A stretch of 64,000 nucleotides of DNA from Elusimicrobiota bacterium. Lineage in GTDB: Bacteria > Elusimicrobiota > Endomicrobiia > Endomicrobiales > Endomicrobiaceae. The position numbers and the translations under genes were made by a program. Below are positions 20,086-33,106 of this stretch, piece by piece. How positions within the stretch are numbered: the stretch's first letter is position 1; each line of letters opens with the position of its first letter. Location of the stretch: positions 53,489 through 117,488 of the forward strand of contig JAISQF010000008.1 in NCBI GenBank assembly GCA_031274365.1. Reading direction: 5' to 3'. The notes below the pieces were generated by a model. It saw only the letters and a list, made by a program, of their open reading frames with translations. It made no database searches and was not told the origin of the DNA.

Positions 20086-21364
20086 TTTTTATTTTCCAGT
20101 TTTTGATTATATCATTATAATAAAAAAGCATCTCACCGGCAATTTTTTGCGGAGTTAGTTTCATAACTCTCAAAACGGCTTTTTTGCCTATGTCATCCAG
20201 CTGTCCGGCGCTTAAACTCATTATTTTATTTAAGCCGCAAAGTAAAGACGCCGAATTATAAGCTTTGCACAAAAAACCGGTTTCTCCGTCGGTAATTATT
20301 TGATCAAAACCCGCGTCCCCGCAGCCCAGAACAACTTTCCCCAAGCTCATAGCTTCAATACATGTGTTTGGAAAATTATCGTATCTTGACGGTAAAATCA
20401 CAGCTCTTGCATTTTTAATTATCGGATAAAGCGACGAATGCTGCTGACTGTCTATATAAATTACTCTGTCTTTATACTCTTTAGAATTTTTAATTATTTT
20501 ATCTATCGGATAAGAATTATTTTTTTTATCTTTATTTTGTTTTCCCACAAAAGCAAAATGCATATTTTTATAAGCGTCTAAAAAATCATAAATAATTTCG
20601 GCTATCTCTTCAGAGCCTTTTAATGCCCAGAGAGTTCCAAAAAACAACATATAATCCTTGCCCTTTAATCTCTCATTATAAACCGAAAAATCCTCGTCTT
20701 TATTGTATTTAACAAAAGGAGTTTCTATAGTTTTTATTTCATTTTCTAATCCTAAATCGGCTTTTATAAAAGCATTCGTTTTATTTGAAGGACCAAAAAT
20801 AAATTTAGACGCTTTATACATTTCTCTCTCGTTATCCGCCTCGGCTTTATTTACATATCCCGCGGCTTCCTGATGCAGCTTTGCATAACTTGAAACTCTA
20901 ACGCATGCAGGAATATAAGAAAGAGGAAATTGTCCTAATGACAAATAACTAGCGTATTGAATAATGTCAATTTTATATTTTTTATTAAAATTCTCAAGAT
21001 AATCTCTCACGACCATAGCGCTTGGATTTGCAGAATTTCTATATTTCTTAAAACCAAAAATATTTCGTCTTTTTATAAAATGCAAATGAATGCCGTTATA
21101 ATTTATTTCTTTTTTTACGGAACCCACGACGACAACATGAATTTCATTTTCCATTTTATTTAATATATCGGTTATTTTATGCAAATAATTGGCTAACCCT
21201 CCGGCGGGGATAAGACCCGTTTTAGGCTCTATAAATTCGGGCGAAACAAAAACAATTCTCAATTTTCCGTCGGATAACGATTTGACTTCATTTTTTTTAC
21301 AAGAAAAAATCATATAAAGCCTCTTATATATTTTTTTGATCATACCACGAATCCGAAACCACAA
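20078..21364 (-). CDS. Glycosyltransferase family 4
   Basis: RIVFVSPEFIEPKTGLIPAGGLANYLHKI; ARAVILPSRYDNFPNTCIEAMSLGKVVLGCGDAGFDQIITDGETGFL. Confidence 0.88.
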   Translation of the reverse strand: MWFRIRGMIKKIYKRLYMIFSCKKNEVKSLSDGKLRIVFVSPEFIEPKTGLIPAGGLANYLHKITDILNKMENEIHVVVVGSVKKEINYNGIHLHFIKRRNIFGFKKYRNSANPSAMVVRDYLENFNKKYKIDIIQYASYLSLGQFPLSYIPACVRVSSYAKLHQEAAGYVNKAEADNEREMYKASKFIFGPSNKTNAFIKADLGLENEIKTIETPFVKYNKDEDFSVYNERLKGKDYMLFFGTLWALKGSEEIAEIIYDFLDAYKNMHFAFVGKQNKDKKNNSYPIDKIIKNSKEYKDRVIYIDSQQHSSLYPIIKNARAVILPSRYDNFPNTCIEAMSLGKVVLGCGDAGFDQIITDGETGFLCKAYNSASLLCGLNKIMSLSAGQLDDIGKKAVLRVMKLTPQKIAGEMLFYYNDIIKNWKIKND

Positions 21365-23252
21365 GTTGATATAAAACTTTCTCTATGGAAAACAATAAAA
21401 TCGCATTGCTTTTGGACATATCTATGTCGCTGTTAGACGGATCTTTCCAATCTTGCTCAGCCGTCCCTTCATTATTTATAAGGAATATCTCCTCGCCTTC
21501 ATAAGATAAAAACACAAATCTATTTTTTGTTTTTGAAAATAAACTTTTCCCCATCGACGAATATGGATCGCTTATATTTAACGCGTCAATTATCGTCGGA
21601 ATAATGTCATTTTGAGAACCTATTTCTTTTATCAAAGCATGCTTAAACAAAGACGGCGCATATATAATCATTGGAATCTTAAATCCTCTGTCGGCCGGAG
21701 TTTTCTCAAGCTCTGAGCTGTCTCTGCCGACCGTATAAGCCTGATGATCTGCAAGAAGTATAAAAATAGTTTTGTTAAACCAAGGCTGTTTTCTTGCTTT
21801 TTGAAAAAACTGTCCAAGAGAATAATCGGCGTAATAAAGCCTGTTTAGATAACCCATTTTTTCCGTTCCGTCCTCGGGATATTTTTCTAAAGATTTCAAA
21901 ATCGTTTTTGCATAAGGAATATGAGTGGTGGTGGTGAAGATAAAAGCAAAAAATGGGCGCTTTAATAAATTAACTTTGTCAAGAAAAAATTCAAACGTTT
22001 CAAGATCATAGCCTTTGCTTATTTGAACATAATCGTTTTTGACGGGAATATCTTCCTTAAAATAAGCGTTCTTAAATCCAAGAAAATTGGCGACATAATA
22101 GGCTTTATCCGCTTCTCTTTTGTCGCCGGCTACAAAAACATTATCATAACCGTTTTTTGCAAGCATAATGGGAAGTCTTATCTGTTCAAAATTTTCAAGC
22201 CCATGCGCCATATAAGGAATGCCTTTAATAAAAGGCATACTGTAAAAGATAGACATCATCCCCATCAGACTTCTTTGTCCATTGGCGTAAAATCTATCAA
22301 AGACCAACGCGTCTTTTATCAATGCGTCAAAGTTTGGAGTGACTCCGTATTTGGATCCGGACAATGAATCAATATAATCTTTCTGCCAGCTTTCAAGCAA
22401 AATAATAACGATATTATAACCTTTAGCGTTAACGTTAAACTTTATTCTTTTTCTCATCAACGGAAATTTTTCATCATAAAAAATCTCCTCGTCATTATCT
22501 ATTAAATTACTTCTCACAACTTTCAAAGCGTCGCCATAATCGATATTTATTTTGTTAGGAAACCTTCTTTCTCTCAAACTTTCAAAAGAGGTGAACACGC
22601 CGTTTAATATCAATTCGCCGCCGATATGCCCGCCCATTGAATAGGCCTCGACTATATCAAGAGGAGTTTTGTCTATCCTTCCTCTAAAAGAGAGGATAAT
22701 TAAAACGACTAATATTATAAATGTTGCAATGTTAAAAAAAACTTTTTTATTAGGCGGACAATAATATTTATCTATCGCCTTAAAAGAAAAATAAAAAAGC
22801 AAAAATGACACGACGACAATAATGAAAGTTACATAAATATAATCGCCGAAAGCCAGACTGAGAAAATATGTGAAATGATCGCCTATTAAAAGAGGTTCCG
22901 TGGTGAAATGCTTTAAGAATAATTTGAAATATATTATGTCGGCTGCAAGTAAAAAAGAAAAAGTCAAAAGAAAAACATTCATAAAAGCGCAGCATATTTT
23001 TATTAAACGTTTGGAATCTGTCGGAATATTTATCAATAAAATAAACAGTCCGTAAAAAACCGCTGTCACTATAAGGTCAAAACGAAAACCTTCTATGAAA
23101 GAAAAAAACACTTCCTCAGGCGATAGTTTTTCAAAAAATTTATACGACGACAAATACAAAACGATTCTTCCAATAAAAAAAACAACGGCTATTATTGCCG
23201 TATAAACCGCCGATAATTTTAATCTAAAAAAAGTTCCTCTCGCTATTATCAT
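21324..23252 (-). CDS. LTA synthase-family membrane sulfatase-fold protein
   Basis: Several TM segments, then IVIILLESWQKDYIDSLSG..TPNFDALIKDALVFDRFYANGQRSLMGMMSIFYSMP..FILLADHQAY. Confidence 0.88.
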   Translation of the reverse strand: MIIARGTFFRLKLSAVYTAIIAVVFFIGRIVLYLSSYKFFEKLSPEEVFFSFIEGFRFDLIVTAVFYGLFILLINIPTDSKRLIKICCAFMNVFLLTFSFLLAADIIYFKLFLKHFTTEPLLIGDHFTYFLSLAFGDYIYVTFIIVVVSFLLFYFSFKAIDKYYCPPNKKVFFNIATFIILVVLIILSFRGRIDKTPLDIVEAYSMGGHIGGELILNGVFTSFESLRERRFPNKINIDYGDALKVVRSNLIDNDEEIFYDEKFPLMRKRIKFNVNAKGYNIVIILLESWQKDYIDSLSGSKYGVTPNFDALIKDALVFDRFYANGQRSLMGMMSIFYSMPFIKGIPYMAHGLENFEQIRLPIMLAKNGYDNVFVAGDKREADKAYYVANFLGFKNAYFKEDIPVKNDYVQISKGYDLETFEFFLDKVNLLKRPFFAFIFTTTTHIPYAKTILKSLEKYPEDGTEKMGYLNRLYYADYSLGQFFQKARKQPWFNKTIFILLADHQAYTVGRDSSELEKTPADRGFKIPMIIYAPSLFKHALIKEIGSQNDIIPTIIDALNISDPYSSMGKSLFSKTKNRFVFLSYEGEEIFLINNEGTAEQDWKDPSNSDIDMSKSNAILLFSIEKVLYQLVVSDSWYDQKNI

Positions 23253-23257
23253 ATATT

Positions 23258-24103
23258 TTAGGCCTTTTGCGGCTTAGAATAATTTTTGGAGTAATATTTT
23301 GTTAATTTCTTTGCTCTGCGTTTTTTCTCCAAATACTTGCGCGGCTGATGAACAAAAAAACCATGTCTGCGATATTTGTCGTCAAACAATAAATACTTTA
23401 TCATAGAAGCCTGCATTTTTAGAGCTATGGGTAAAAGTTTATTTATTATTTCTTTATTAAAATCCGACGCGGGGATAAAATTTGCCGAAAACTCAACCGA
23501 CGTATCGCTGCAATGCTCTCCGTCAAAACCTATATGCTGCGCCAAACAATTTTTAGCGACCGTTATTCTGATATTATTGTCAAGCAAAAAATCTGAAAAC
23601 TTAAAATCAATCGCTCTCGCTTTTGGATCTTGGCGTAAAATAAAATCGCTTAAAACTTTTTTGCTTACGCATATTCCCGCAAAACCGACGTCTTCTTTAT
23701 AAACAAATTCTCCGTCAAAAAATAAATCCCTGTGAAGTTCGGAATTATATAAACCCAAGAAACCGTCCGTCTTATTAAAATTATTAAATATATAATCTAT
23801 CGCGTCGGGTCTTAAAAGCAAATCGGAATCTAAAATCGCCAAAACGTCGCAGTCTGTCTTTATAAAATATTTCATAATATTATAATAATGTATGTCTATG
23901 TCTATTTTCTCGTCGGCATTTATTATTTTTGTATTCGGACGGTTAAACAATTCTTTGAGATAATTTTCGTCAAACTCGTCGCTGCAATCGTTAAAAACGA
24001 CAATCTCCGCTTTATCAACATTTGAACATTCATAAAGGGATCTCGCCGTAATTTCCAAATATTCCTTTCTATTATAAACGGGAATTGCTATAAAAAGTTT
24101 CAT
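23258..24103 (-). CDS. Glycosyltransferase family 2-like
   Basis: KLFIAIPVYNRKEYLEITARSLYECSNVDKAEIVVFNDCSDE..VLAILDSDLLL. Confidence 0.8.
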   Translation of the reverse strand: MKLFIAIPVYNRKEYLEITARSLYECSNVDKAEIVVFNDCSDEFDENYLKELFNRPNTKIINADEKIDIDIHYYNIMKYFIKTDCDVLAILDSDLLLRPDAIDYIFNNFNKTDGFLGLYNSELHRDLFFDGEFVYKEDVGFAGICVSKKVLSDFILRQDPKARAIDFKFSDFLLDNNIRITVAKNCLAQHIGFDGEHCSDTSVEFSANFIPASDFNKEIINKLLPIALKMQASMIKYLLFDDKYRRHGFFVHQPRKYLEKKRRAKKLTKYYSKNYSKPQKA

Positions 24104-25206
24104 ATCATTTCCTTAAATTTATTAAAAATTTTATTGTTGTCAATATTGTTTATATCGTTTTCAATTTTTCCATTTTGCGCGTCGGCATTTATAATCACGG
24201 CGTTTGAATTATTAGGTCCCCAAATTATATCCGTCTTTTCTTGTCTGAAAGAAAAATCTAAATATAGCCCTATGGTCTTTTTATTAAAAGCCGAAGCTAT
24301 GTGAATAATGGAAGTGTCCGGAGAAATAACGATATCGCATTCTTTAATAAAAGCCGCGACCGAAAGAATAGAATTCAATCGGACTGCAATTATATTATTG
24401 TCCGCTTTTTCAATATTTTTAATACTTTTATAATTGTACGGAGGACATAAAATATAAACGCCGCATTTTTGCGTTCTGGTAATTCTCAACGCCAAATCCC
24501 GCAATTTTTCATACTTAAAAGTTCTGTGCTTGCTGCTTGCAAAAGGATTTATGACGACTTTTATTTTGCCGCCGCTTTTATCAAGATATTTTTGCGCTTC
24601 GTTTTTTTCTTTTTGCGTAAAGAAAATATCGTAATCCAAATTCGGATTATCTATCCCCAAAATTTTTAGCACAGCTTTATGACGATTAACCATATGCGTA
24701 TCAAAGAAATTTTCGTCGATAGATAAATCATAAGTATTGTAATTTTTCTTTGAAAAACCTATGAGAAAAAACGGATTTATAATCCTTAAAAATAAAAGAT
24801 GAGACGGACGGGGATTGAATTCAAAAAAATCAATCAAAATTCCGATATGTTTTTCTCTCAATCTTTTATAGATTTTCAGATCTTTACAAAACTTTCCACA
24901 AACTTCAAAAATCTCATCAACGTTAGGATTATATTTAAGCGTTTCTTTTCCGTTTTTCCCGCACAAAACAAAAACTTTTATATTTGGATATTTCTTTTTT
25001 ATTTCTCTAAACTCTATTGTGGAAATTATCATATCGCCTATTCTGTCGTCGTGTATTACAAACAAAACGGAGCGGAATTTCAAAACGTCTAAAATTCCCT
25101 CCGATTTATAATAATTCCCGTCAGCCAGTTTTCTTTCTTTTTTATCAAACAAAAATTTCGCAAAAGCCGTTCTTATATTTCTTGAAATAATATTTAATTG
25201 TCCCAT
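24100..25206 (-). CDS. Glycosyltransferase family 9 (heptosyltransferase-like)
   Basis: SVLFVIHDDRIGDMIISTIEFREIKKKYP; VVINPFASSKHRTFKYEKLRDLA; DIVISPDTSIIHIASAFNKKTIGLY. Confidence 0.88.
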   Translation of the reverse strand: MGQLNIISRNIRTAFAKFLFDKKERKLADGNYYKSEGILDVLKFRSVLFVIHDDRIGDMIISTIEFREIKKKYPNIKVFVLCGKNGKETLKYNPNVDEIFEVCGKFCKDLKIYKRLREKHIGILIDFFEFNPRPSHLLFLRIINPFFLIGFSKKNYNTYDLSIDENFFDTHMVNRHKAVLKILGIDNPNLDYDIFFTQKEKNEAQKYLDKSGGKIKVVINPFASSKHRTFKYEKLRDLALRITRTQKCGVYILCPPYNYKSIKNIEKADNNIIAVRLNSILSVAAFIKECDIVISPDTSIIHIASAFNKKTIGLYLDFSFRQEKTDIIWGPNNSNAVIINADAQNGKIENDINNIDNNKIFNKFKEMI

Positions 25207-25208
25207 TT

Positions 25209-26117
25209 TTATTTTTGTATGGCCGGCATTACGGAATGTTTTACATCTTCAATCATATTACAATAACTGCATGCGTTAAAATATATGTTTGAATAAAATG
25301 CAAAATAATCTCTTTGCATGACCGGTTTTTTGAGATCTAAATATTCCACGCCTTCTTGCTGAAAACAAATATCATACATCTTAAAAAAAGCCGCGCGGGG
25401 ACACACAAATAAAGAATCTAAAGTGAGAGAGACGCATTGAAAAGGACATATTAGAAAATTTTTTATATTTTCCTTACGGGAACGTCCATAATTTTTAATT
25501 TGAGAAACGGGATACCAATTGGCGTTTTTTGTTGATGAAACGGGCACTCCGAAAGATTTAAGTTTTGCTTTAATTTCTTTTATTTTCAATTTGCCCGATA
25601 TTTCTTTATTTGCCGAATAATCCGATATAAAAAGACGAACTTTTGAAAAAAGAGGCTTGCTGTAACGCTTAATCAGCATTATTATATTTTCAGGAATATC
25701 CATCGTGCCGTTTGTTACCAATTTAACTTTTCTTACTTTAGGATGCTCTAAAGAATATCTCAAAATTTTTTCCAAATCCCTGTTTAACAAAGGTTCTCCG
25801 CCGAGCAAAACTAATTTGTGAAGTTTTTTTATATCAAAAAGCAAATTATCAAGATATGTTTTATATTCCTCAAAAGTCATGGAATAATGTTTATCGTTGT
25901 CAATGTCGGGAATATAATTAGCGCAATCTTTGCATTTTAACGTGCATCTTGTCGTAATGGCAATTTCGACATAAGGGATTTTCTTAAACAAAAACAAATT
26001 AATTAAATTCTTTATTTGTTTATTTTTTTTTATTCCGGTCTCGGAGAGATTTTTTCTCATCTCTTTTACGGCCAAAATATATTCTTTGATTTTAGGTCTT
26101 GTTTTTTGTAGGCGCAT
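25209..26117 (-). CDS. Radical SAM protein with C-terminal Cys-rich (SPASM-like) region
   Basis: VEIAITTRCTLKCKDCANYIPDI (Cx3Cx2C), LLGGEPLLNRDL; C-term CPFQC..CPRAAFF..CSYCN. Confidence 0.85.
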   Translation of the reverse strand: MRLQKTRPKIKEYILAVKEMRKNLSETGIKKNKQIKNLINLFLFKKIPYVEIAITTRCTLKCKDCANYIPDIDNDKHYSMTFEEYKTYLDNLLFDIKKLHKLVLLGGEPLLNRDLEKILRYSLEHPKVRKVKLVTNGTMDIPENIIMLIKRYSKPLFSKVRLFISDYSANKEISGKLKIKEIKAKLKSFGVPVSSTKNANWYPVSQIKNYGRSRKENIKNFLICPFQCVSLTLDSLFVCPRAAFFKMYDICFQQEGVEYLDLKKPVMQRDYFAFYSNIYFNACSYCNMIEDVKHSVMPAIQK

Positions 26118-26137
26118 TTAATTTCCTTAATTTAGAT

Positions 26138-28413
<2,276 letters not shown>

Positions 28414-28429
28414 AAAAACTCCTCGTATA

Positions 28430-29617
28430 TTATATTCCCGACAATTTTTTTAACTCCGCGGCTTTATTTGTCTGCTCCCAAGTAAATTCCTTATCGCGTC
28501 TTCCAAAATGTCCATAAGCCGCGGTCTTAGCAAAAATAGGTCGGCGCAATTTCAAATATTCAATTATACCGTTTGGAGTAAGAGGAAATACTTTTCTAAC
28601 AATAGGCTCTAAAATATTTCCGGCAATCTTTCCTTTTCCATGCGTGTTTATATAAACGGAAACAGGCTCGGCCACTCCTATGGCATAAGCAAGCTGAACG
28701 GTGCATTTTTCCGTAATGCCCGCCGCAACTATATTTTTTGCAATATGTCTTGCCATATAGCATGCGCTTCTATCGACTTTTGTCGAATCTTTCCCAGAAA
28801 ATGCTCCGCCGCCGTGCGCGGCCATTCCGCCATAAGTGTCAACTATTATTTTTCTGCCCGTAAGACCGGTATCGCCTATCGGACCGCCAACCAAAAATTT
28901 TCCCGTGGGATTTATATAAATTTTTGTATTCTTATCAATACGATTTCCAAGAACGGGTTTTATTATCTTTTCAAAAATTTCTTTTTTAGATTTCTCAGTA
29001 ATTTTTTTACCGCTTTTATCTAAAATTTCCTCAGTGTGCTGAGTTGAAATAACGACTGCGTCCACTCTTACCGGCTTGCCGTCTATATATTCCACAGTCA
29101 CTTGGCTTTTTCCATCCGGCCCTAAATATTTCAATATGCCTTTCTTGCGAACTTCGGTAAGCCTTAAAGCAAGTTTATGCGCAAGCATTATTGGAAGAGG
29201 CATAAGCTCGGGCGTTTCTTTGCAGGCAAAACCTATCATCAAACCCTGATCGCCCGCTCCGCCGATATCAACTCCTTGGGCTATGTCCGGCGACTGGCTG
29301 TTTATAGCGTCTAATATCGCGCAAGTATTATAATCAAAACCAAAAGACGGTCTGTCATAACCTATATTTTTAATGGCTTCCTTTATAACCTCTCTGGGAT
29401 TTATTTTTGCGCTTGTCGTAATTTCTCCGCCGACAATTAAAAGTCCTTTTGAAATAAACGTTTCGCAGGCGACTCTCGCTTTTGTATCTTGTTTCAAAAT
29501 TGCGTCTAAAATAGAATCCGAAACAATATCGCAAACTTTATCGGGATGTCCTTCCGTAACAGATTCTGAAGAGAAAAAATAACCTCTGGAACTGCCGCTG
29601 CTTTTTACTAAACTCAT
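28430..29617 (-). CDS. metK: S-adenosylmethionine synthetase (start [27 protein letters not shown] at 29617)
   Basis: [82 protein letters not shown]-like aaggag upstream. Confidence 0.97.
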   Translation of the reverse strand: MSLVKSSGSSRGYFFSSESVTEGHPDKVCDIVSDSILDAILKQDTKARVACETFISKGLLIVGGEITTSAKINPREVIKEAIKNIGYDRPSFGFDYNTCAILDAINSQSPDIAQGVDIGGAGDQGLMIGFACKETPELMPLPIMLAHKLALRLTEVRKKGILKYLGPDGKSQVTVEYIDGKPVRVDAVVISTQHTEEILDKSGKKITEKSKKEIFEKIIKPVLGNRIDKNTKIYINPTGKFLVGGPIGDTGLTGRKIIVDTYGGMAAHGGGAFSGKDSTKVDRSACYMARHIAKNIVAAGITEKCTVQLAYAIGVAEPVSVYINTHGKGKIAGNILEPIVRKVFPLTPNGIIEYLKLRRPIFAKTAAYGHFGRRDKEFTWEQTNKAAELKKLSGI

Positions 29618-29714
29618 AAAACTTCTCCTTTTATATAGGGACCGCCAAGCTCGAAAGCAAGACACGCCCTTGTATTTGCATATATGCATTATTCATTTAT
29701 ATACGCATACTCAT

Positions 29715-29720
29715 ATTATA
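29715..29720 (-). promoter_or_regulatory. Candidate -10 element (TATAAT) for metK
   Basis: minus strand gtgcTATAATatgag about 100 nt upstream of metK ATG; no convincing -35 seen. Confidence 0.35.
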
Positions 29721-29775
29721 GCACTAAACTTATATAAAAGAAAATTTATTGCTAAATCTCTTAACACATTAGACT

Positions 29776-30035
29776 TTTTGCTGTGTCTTTATTTATAGAG
29801 TGTTTTTTGCGAAAGCCGCCTTAAAAGGACGCGTCTATGAGCGAGATATTTTTTTGGATTATCATTTGACACTGTGTGAGACGCCCTACCTTATGTCGTA
29901 ATGCGCGGGGGCGGCGAGTTTGGCAAATGCCAAAAAAATATAAGCGAATGTCCGCAGCGGCTGGAGACAAAAAACAAAAAAAGAAACCATAGCGGTCAGC
30001 GAAAAAAATAAAACAAAAACAACGGCAAGTGCCAT
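29776..30035. repeat. Intergenic element, copy A (homologous to 63349..63497)
   Basis: tctttatttatagagtgttttttgcgaaagccgccttaaaagga...aagcgaatgtccgcagcggctgg...caaaaaaa...ggcaagtgccatccc. Confidence 0.75.
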
Positions 30036-30129
30036 CCCTATGAGATACTGCTATGGCAAAAACTAAAATCTATTATGTGTATGAGATTTTTCATTTGTCG
30101 CTTATGAAATCGTCGTTATTTTTTAGCGC

Positions 30130-31050
30130 TCAATTTTTCTTAAAATATTCAATCGTTTTAGCTATGCCTTCATTTATATCAACTTCCGGTTTCCAGCCTA
30201 AAACTTTCACGGCTTTTCCAAAATCTAAAAAATTCTTAAAAAGCTCTCCGTCGCGCTTTGGTTTCATATTCGGCTTTTTAGAACATCCCGTGATTTTGGA
30301 CATAATTTTTATCAAATCAAGAACGGAAATGGTCTTTTTAGTTCCTATATTTATAATTTGATTATCGCCTTTCAAAAGAGATTTTACATTTGCGTTGACA
30401 ACGTCGCCTACAAAAACATAATCTCTCATCTGTTTTCCGTCCCCAAAAACTGTTACCGGCTCGTTTGAAAGCATACGTTTTGAAAATATGGCGACAACGC
30501 CGGCTTCTCCAAAAGGATCTTGTCTTGGTCCATAGACATTGCCGTATCTTAAAATCGTATATTTAAGTCCATAAACTAAATGAAAAAATTTAATGTAATT
30601 TTCAACGCAGAATTTAGCTATACCGTATGGAGATATCGGATTTGCTAAAGCCTTTTCGTCGGGGGCTTTCTTGCCGCATTCGCCGTAAATTGTTCCGCCC
30701 GAAGAGGCGAAAATAATTTTTTTAGTTTTATTATTCACGCAAGCCTTCAAAACATTTATAGATCCGATAATATTAACGTTAGCGTCGTAAGCGGGATCTT
30801 CAACCGATTTTCTAACGTCTATTTGGGCCGCATTATGAATAACTATCTGCGGTTTTTCCTTTGCAAAAATTTTATCAATGGTTTTTTTATCGGCTATATC
30901 GGCTTTATAAAATTTTTCTCCGCGGTTTATATTTTCTTTTTTACCCGTCGATAAATTATCGATGACGACAACTTTATGTTTTTTTTCAATCAAAACATCG
31001 ACTATATTTGAACCAATAAATCCCGCTCCGCCCGTAACTAAAATTTTCAT
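30130..31050 (-). CDS. NAD-dependent epimerase/dehydratase (UDP-glucose 4-epimerase-like)
   Basis: ILVTGGAGFIGSNIVDVLIEKKHKVVVIDNLSTGKKEN; ASSGGTIYGE; SPYGIAKFCVENYIKF. Confidence 0.92.
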   Translation of the reverse strand: MKILVTGGAGFIGSNIVDVLIEKKHKVVVIDNLSTGKKENINRGEKFYKADIADKKTIDKIFAKEKPQIVIHNAAQIDVRKSVEDPAYDANVNIIGSINVLKACVNNKTKKIIFASSGGTIYGECGKKAPDEKALANPISPYGIAKFCVENYIKFFHLVYGLKYTILRYGNVYGPRQDPFGEAGVVAIFSKRMLSNEPVTVFGDGKQMRDYVFVGDVVNANVKSLLKGDNQIINIGTKKTISVLDLIKIMSKITGCSKKPNMKPKRDGELFKNFLDFGKAVKVLGWKPEVDINEGIAKTIEYFKKN

Positions 31051-31052
31051 TT

Positions 31053-33074
31053 TTATTCTCCCGTATATTTTATTAAATAATCCGCAACCGCCGTCTGAGC
31101 AAGAAAATGTTTTAAGAGTTTTTTATGCCCCTGCATTTCTTCAGACAAAATTGCGCGTCTTGGATTATTTTTATCCCACACAAAATATTTAATATTTCCG
31201 CTTTGGAAATTATATTCAATGGCAAATTTTTTGTCCATTACCGCCCCGCTGTCGTGAGAAACAATATTTTTTAACGCTCTTTTAGACAAAAGATTTTCTC
31301 CCATAGCCATATATTTAATATTTGATAAAGAAATGGAATACAGAGTGGGCATGATGTCTAAATGCGAACCAAAAACCGACATATCTATATTTTTTCGTCT
31401 CAATTTTTTAGGAATATATAAATAAAAAGGAACGCTTAACCTGTCGAGAAGCTCGCTGTCGGAGTATTCAAATAAACCCCAAAAATTATGATCTCCCGTA
31501 ACGGCTATTATGGTATTGTCGGCGTATTTTGAATTCTTTATCTGGCTTATAAATTTTCCAAGCATTTGACATGCGTATTGATATGTTTCAAATCTCATTT
31601 TTGCAAGCTCTTTATCTTGAATTCTTACGCTTAAACTATCAGGAGGATTTAACGGAAGTTTTTTATAATCTTGCGGCAGAGAAAAAGGCGGATGATTTGT
31701 CATCGTCAAAACTTCTATGAATTTTCTTTTATCGTCTCTTTGCAAAATCTCATAAACAAAATCAAAAAGATAACCGTCGTAAATTCCCCATTGATTTCTT
31801 GGAAATTTTTGATCCATCGCTCCCTCGCCTAAAACTTCGTCAAAACCAAGACTTATCATAAAAGGCTCTAAACCTCTCCATCCCATATTCCCACCGTAAA
31901 TAAAAAAAGTCTTATAATCCTTATCTTTATAAGGTTTTGGTCCCGCAAATTTATATTTATTATAAACATATTTTGATTGAGACAAATAAGACGACATAGG
32001 TTTTCTCGCCGTATTTGTAATTGTGGCTTCAAGACTGCCTATAGTTACATGATGACCGGGTAAAAAATTAAAAAAGACTATGTCCTCGTCAAAATGTTTT
32101 TTTAACTCGCCCAAAATATTAAATTCATCCGAATTATATTTAATTAAATCAGTCCCGAAACTTTCCATAACAATCAAAATCACATTTGGTTTTATATCCT
32201 CAATATCCTTATTATAAGCAAGAGCCGTTATCAAAGAATCCTCGGGGTTATCCTTAGGAATTTGCTCTATGTTTTTGTCCAAGAAATCCGCAAAAGCGCG
32301 TCTTATATCGTCACCATATCCCGCTTTGCTTATAAAATCAATATCTTTTTTTTCTTCGGCTCTGATTATCATAGCGTCTTGCATAGTAAAAAAACCGTTT
32401 ATCGCCATTTTGTTGAGGAAACTATTTGTGGAAATTTCCGCATGAAAAAGACTTAAAGGAAACATATGAAAAGTTTGTCTTATAAGCATAAAATGTAAAA
32501 TGCCGATAACAAATAACACCGTTATTTTTACGCTTATCTTTTCAGGCAGCGCGCCGCTTGTATTTTTTAATATCAATATTTTTTTTGAAATAAAATAAAT
32601 CAAAAAATAAATAAAAATAAATCCTATAAATATTAAAATTAAATTATAATTTTCGGCAAACGTCGATAAAAGCGCTTTGGTGTCATCGTCAATTATACCG
32701 TAAGCCAAAATATTTAAATGGCTTTGAAAATATGAATAAAAACCAAAATCTATGCACAAAAAAACAAAAGCGCTTCCGGTTATCAAAGCGTAATACCACT
32801 TTGCCGCCGAGAAAAAATTCTTAAAATACCGCGTTTTTCCAATAAAAAACAAAACAATCAAAGAAACTGTTATGGGTATATTTATATATCCAAGCACAAC
32901 CGCGTCAAAACGCGCTCCCATATAAAAAGTCTTGAACACGTCGAAAGCAAAGCCCGTTAAATCTATTCCTCTACCGTAATAGAAGAAAAAAACCGCTCTA
33001 AATATAGACATCAGAAATAAAAATATTAAATTTAATAAAATAATTTTTAGTAAAACCCGCCAAAAAAATTTCAT
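31053..33074 (-). CDS. LTA synthase-family membrane sulfatase-fold protein
   Basis: TM-rich N-term; NVILIVMESFGTDLIKYN..NFLPGHHVTIGSLEATITNTAR..TIIAVTGDHNFW. Confidence 0.88.
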   Translation of the reverse strand: MKFFWRVLLKIILLNLIFLFLMSIFRAVFFFYYGRGIDLTGFAFDVFKTFYMGARFDAVVLGYINIPITVSLIVLFFIGKTRYFKNFFSAAKWYYALITGSAFVFLCIDFGFYSYFQSHLNILAYGIIDDDTKALLSTFAENYNLILIFIGFIFIYFLIYFISKKILILKNTSGALPEKISVKITVLFVIGILHFMLIRQTFHMFPLSLFHAEISTNSFLNKMAINGFFTMQDAMIIRAEEKKDIDFISKAGYGDDIRRAFADFLDKNIEQIPKDNPEDSLITALAYNKDIEDIKPNVILIVMESFGTDLIKYNSDEFNILGELKKHFDEDIVFFNFLPGHHVTIGSLEATITNTARKPMSSYLSQSKYVYNKYKFAGPKPYKDKDYKTFFIYGGNMGWRGLEPFMISLGFDEVLGEGAMDQKFPRNQWGIYDGYLFDFVYEILQRDDKRKFIEVLTMTNHPPFSLPQDYKKLPLNPPDSLSVRIQDKELAKMRFETYQYACQMLGKFISQIKNSKYADNTIIAVTGDHNFWGLFEYSDSELLDRLSVPFYLYIPKKLRRKNIDMSVFGSHLDIMPTLYSISLSNIKYMAMGENLLSKRALKNIVSHDSGAVMDKKFAIEYNFQSGNIKYFVWDKNNPRRAILSEEMQGHKKLLKHFLAQTAVADYLIKYTGE

Positions 33075-33106
33075 ATCAGAGCCCTCCTATTTTTATAAAT
33101 TTTAAG

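Noticed and set aside
29618-29714. Known SAM riboswitch upstream of metK
   Set aside because: No match by eye to the consensus of the SAM classes I recall; kept only as an unclassified structured-leader candidate
29690-30129. tRNA or rRNA genes in the larger intergenic regions
   Set aside because: No T-loop GGTTCRANYCC-like motif or CCA-ended cloverleaf recognised here or in 63041-63551
30053-30361. Plus-strand ORF starting in the intergenic element (MAKTKIYYVYEIFHLS...)
   Set aside because: Most of it is antisense to the epimerase gene; no recognisable domain
31053-33074. True lipoteichoic acid synthase (Gram-positive signature)
   Set aside because: The window also has GT9 heptosyltransferase-like and outer-membrane barrel genes, so a Gram-negative-type phospho-head-group transferase is more plausible; the family call is kept generic
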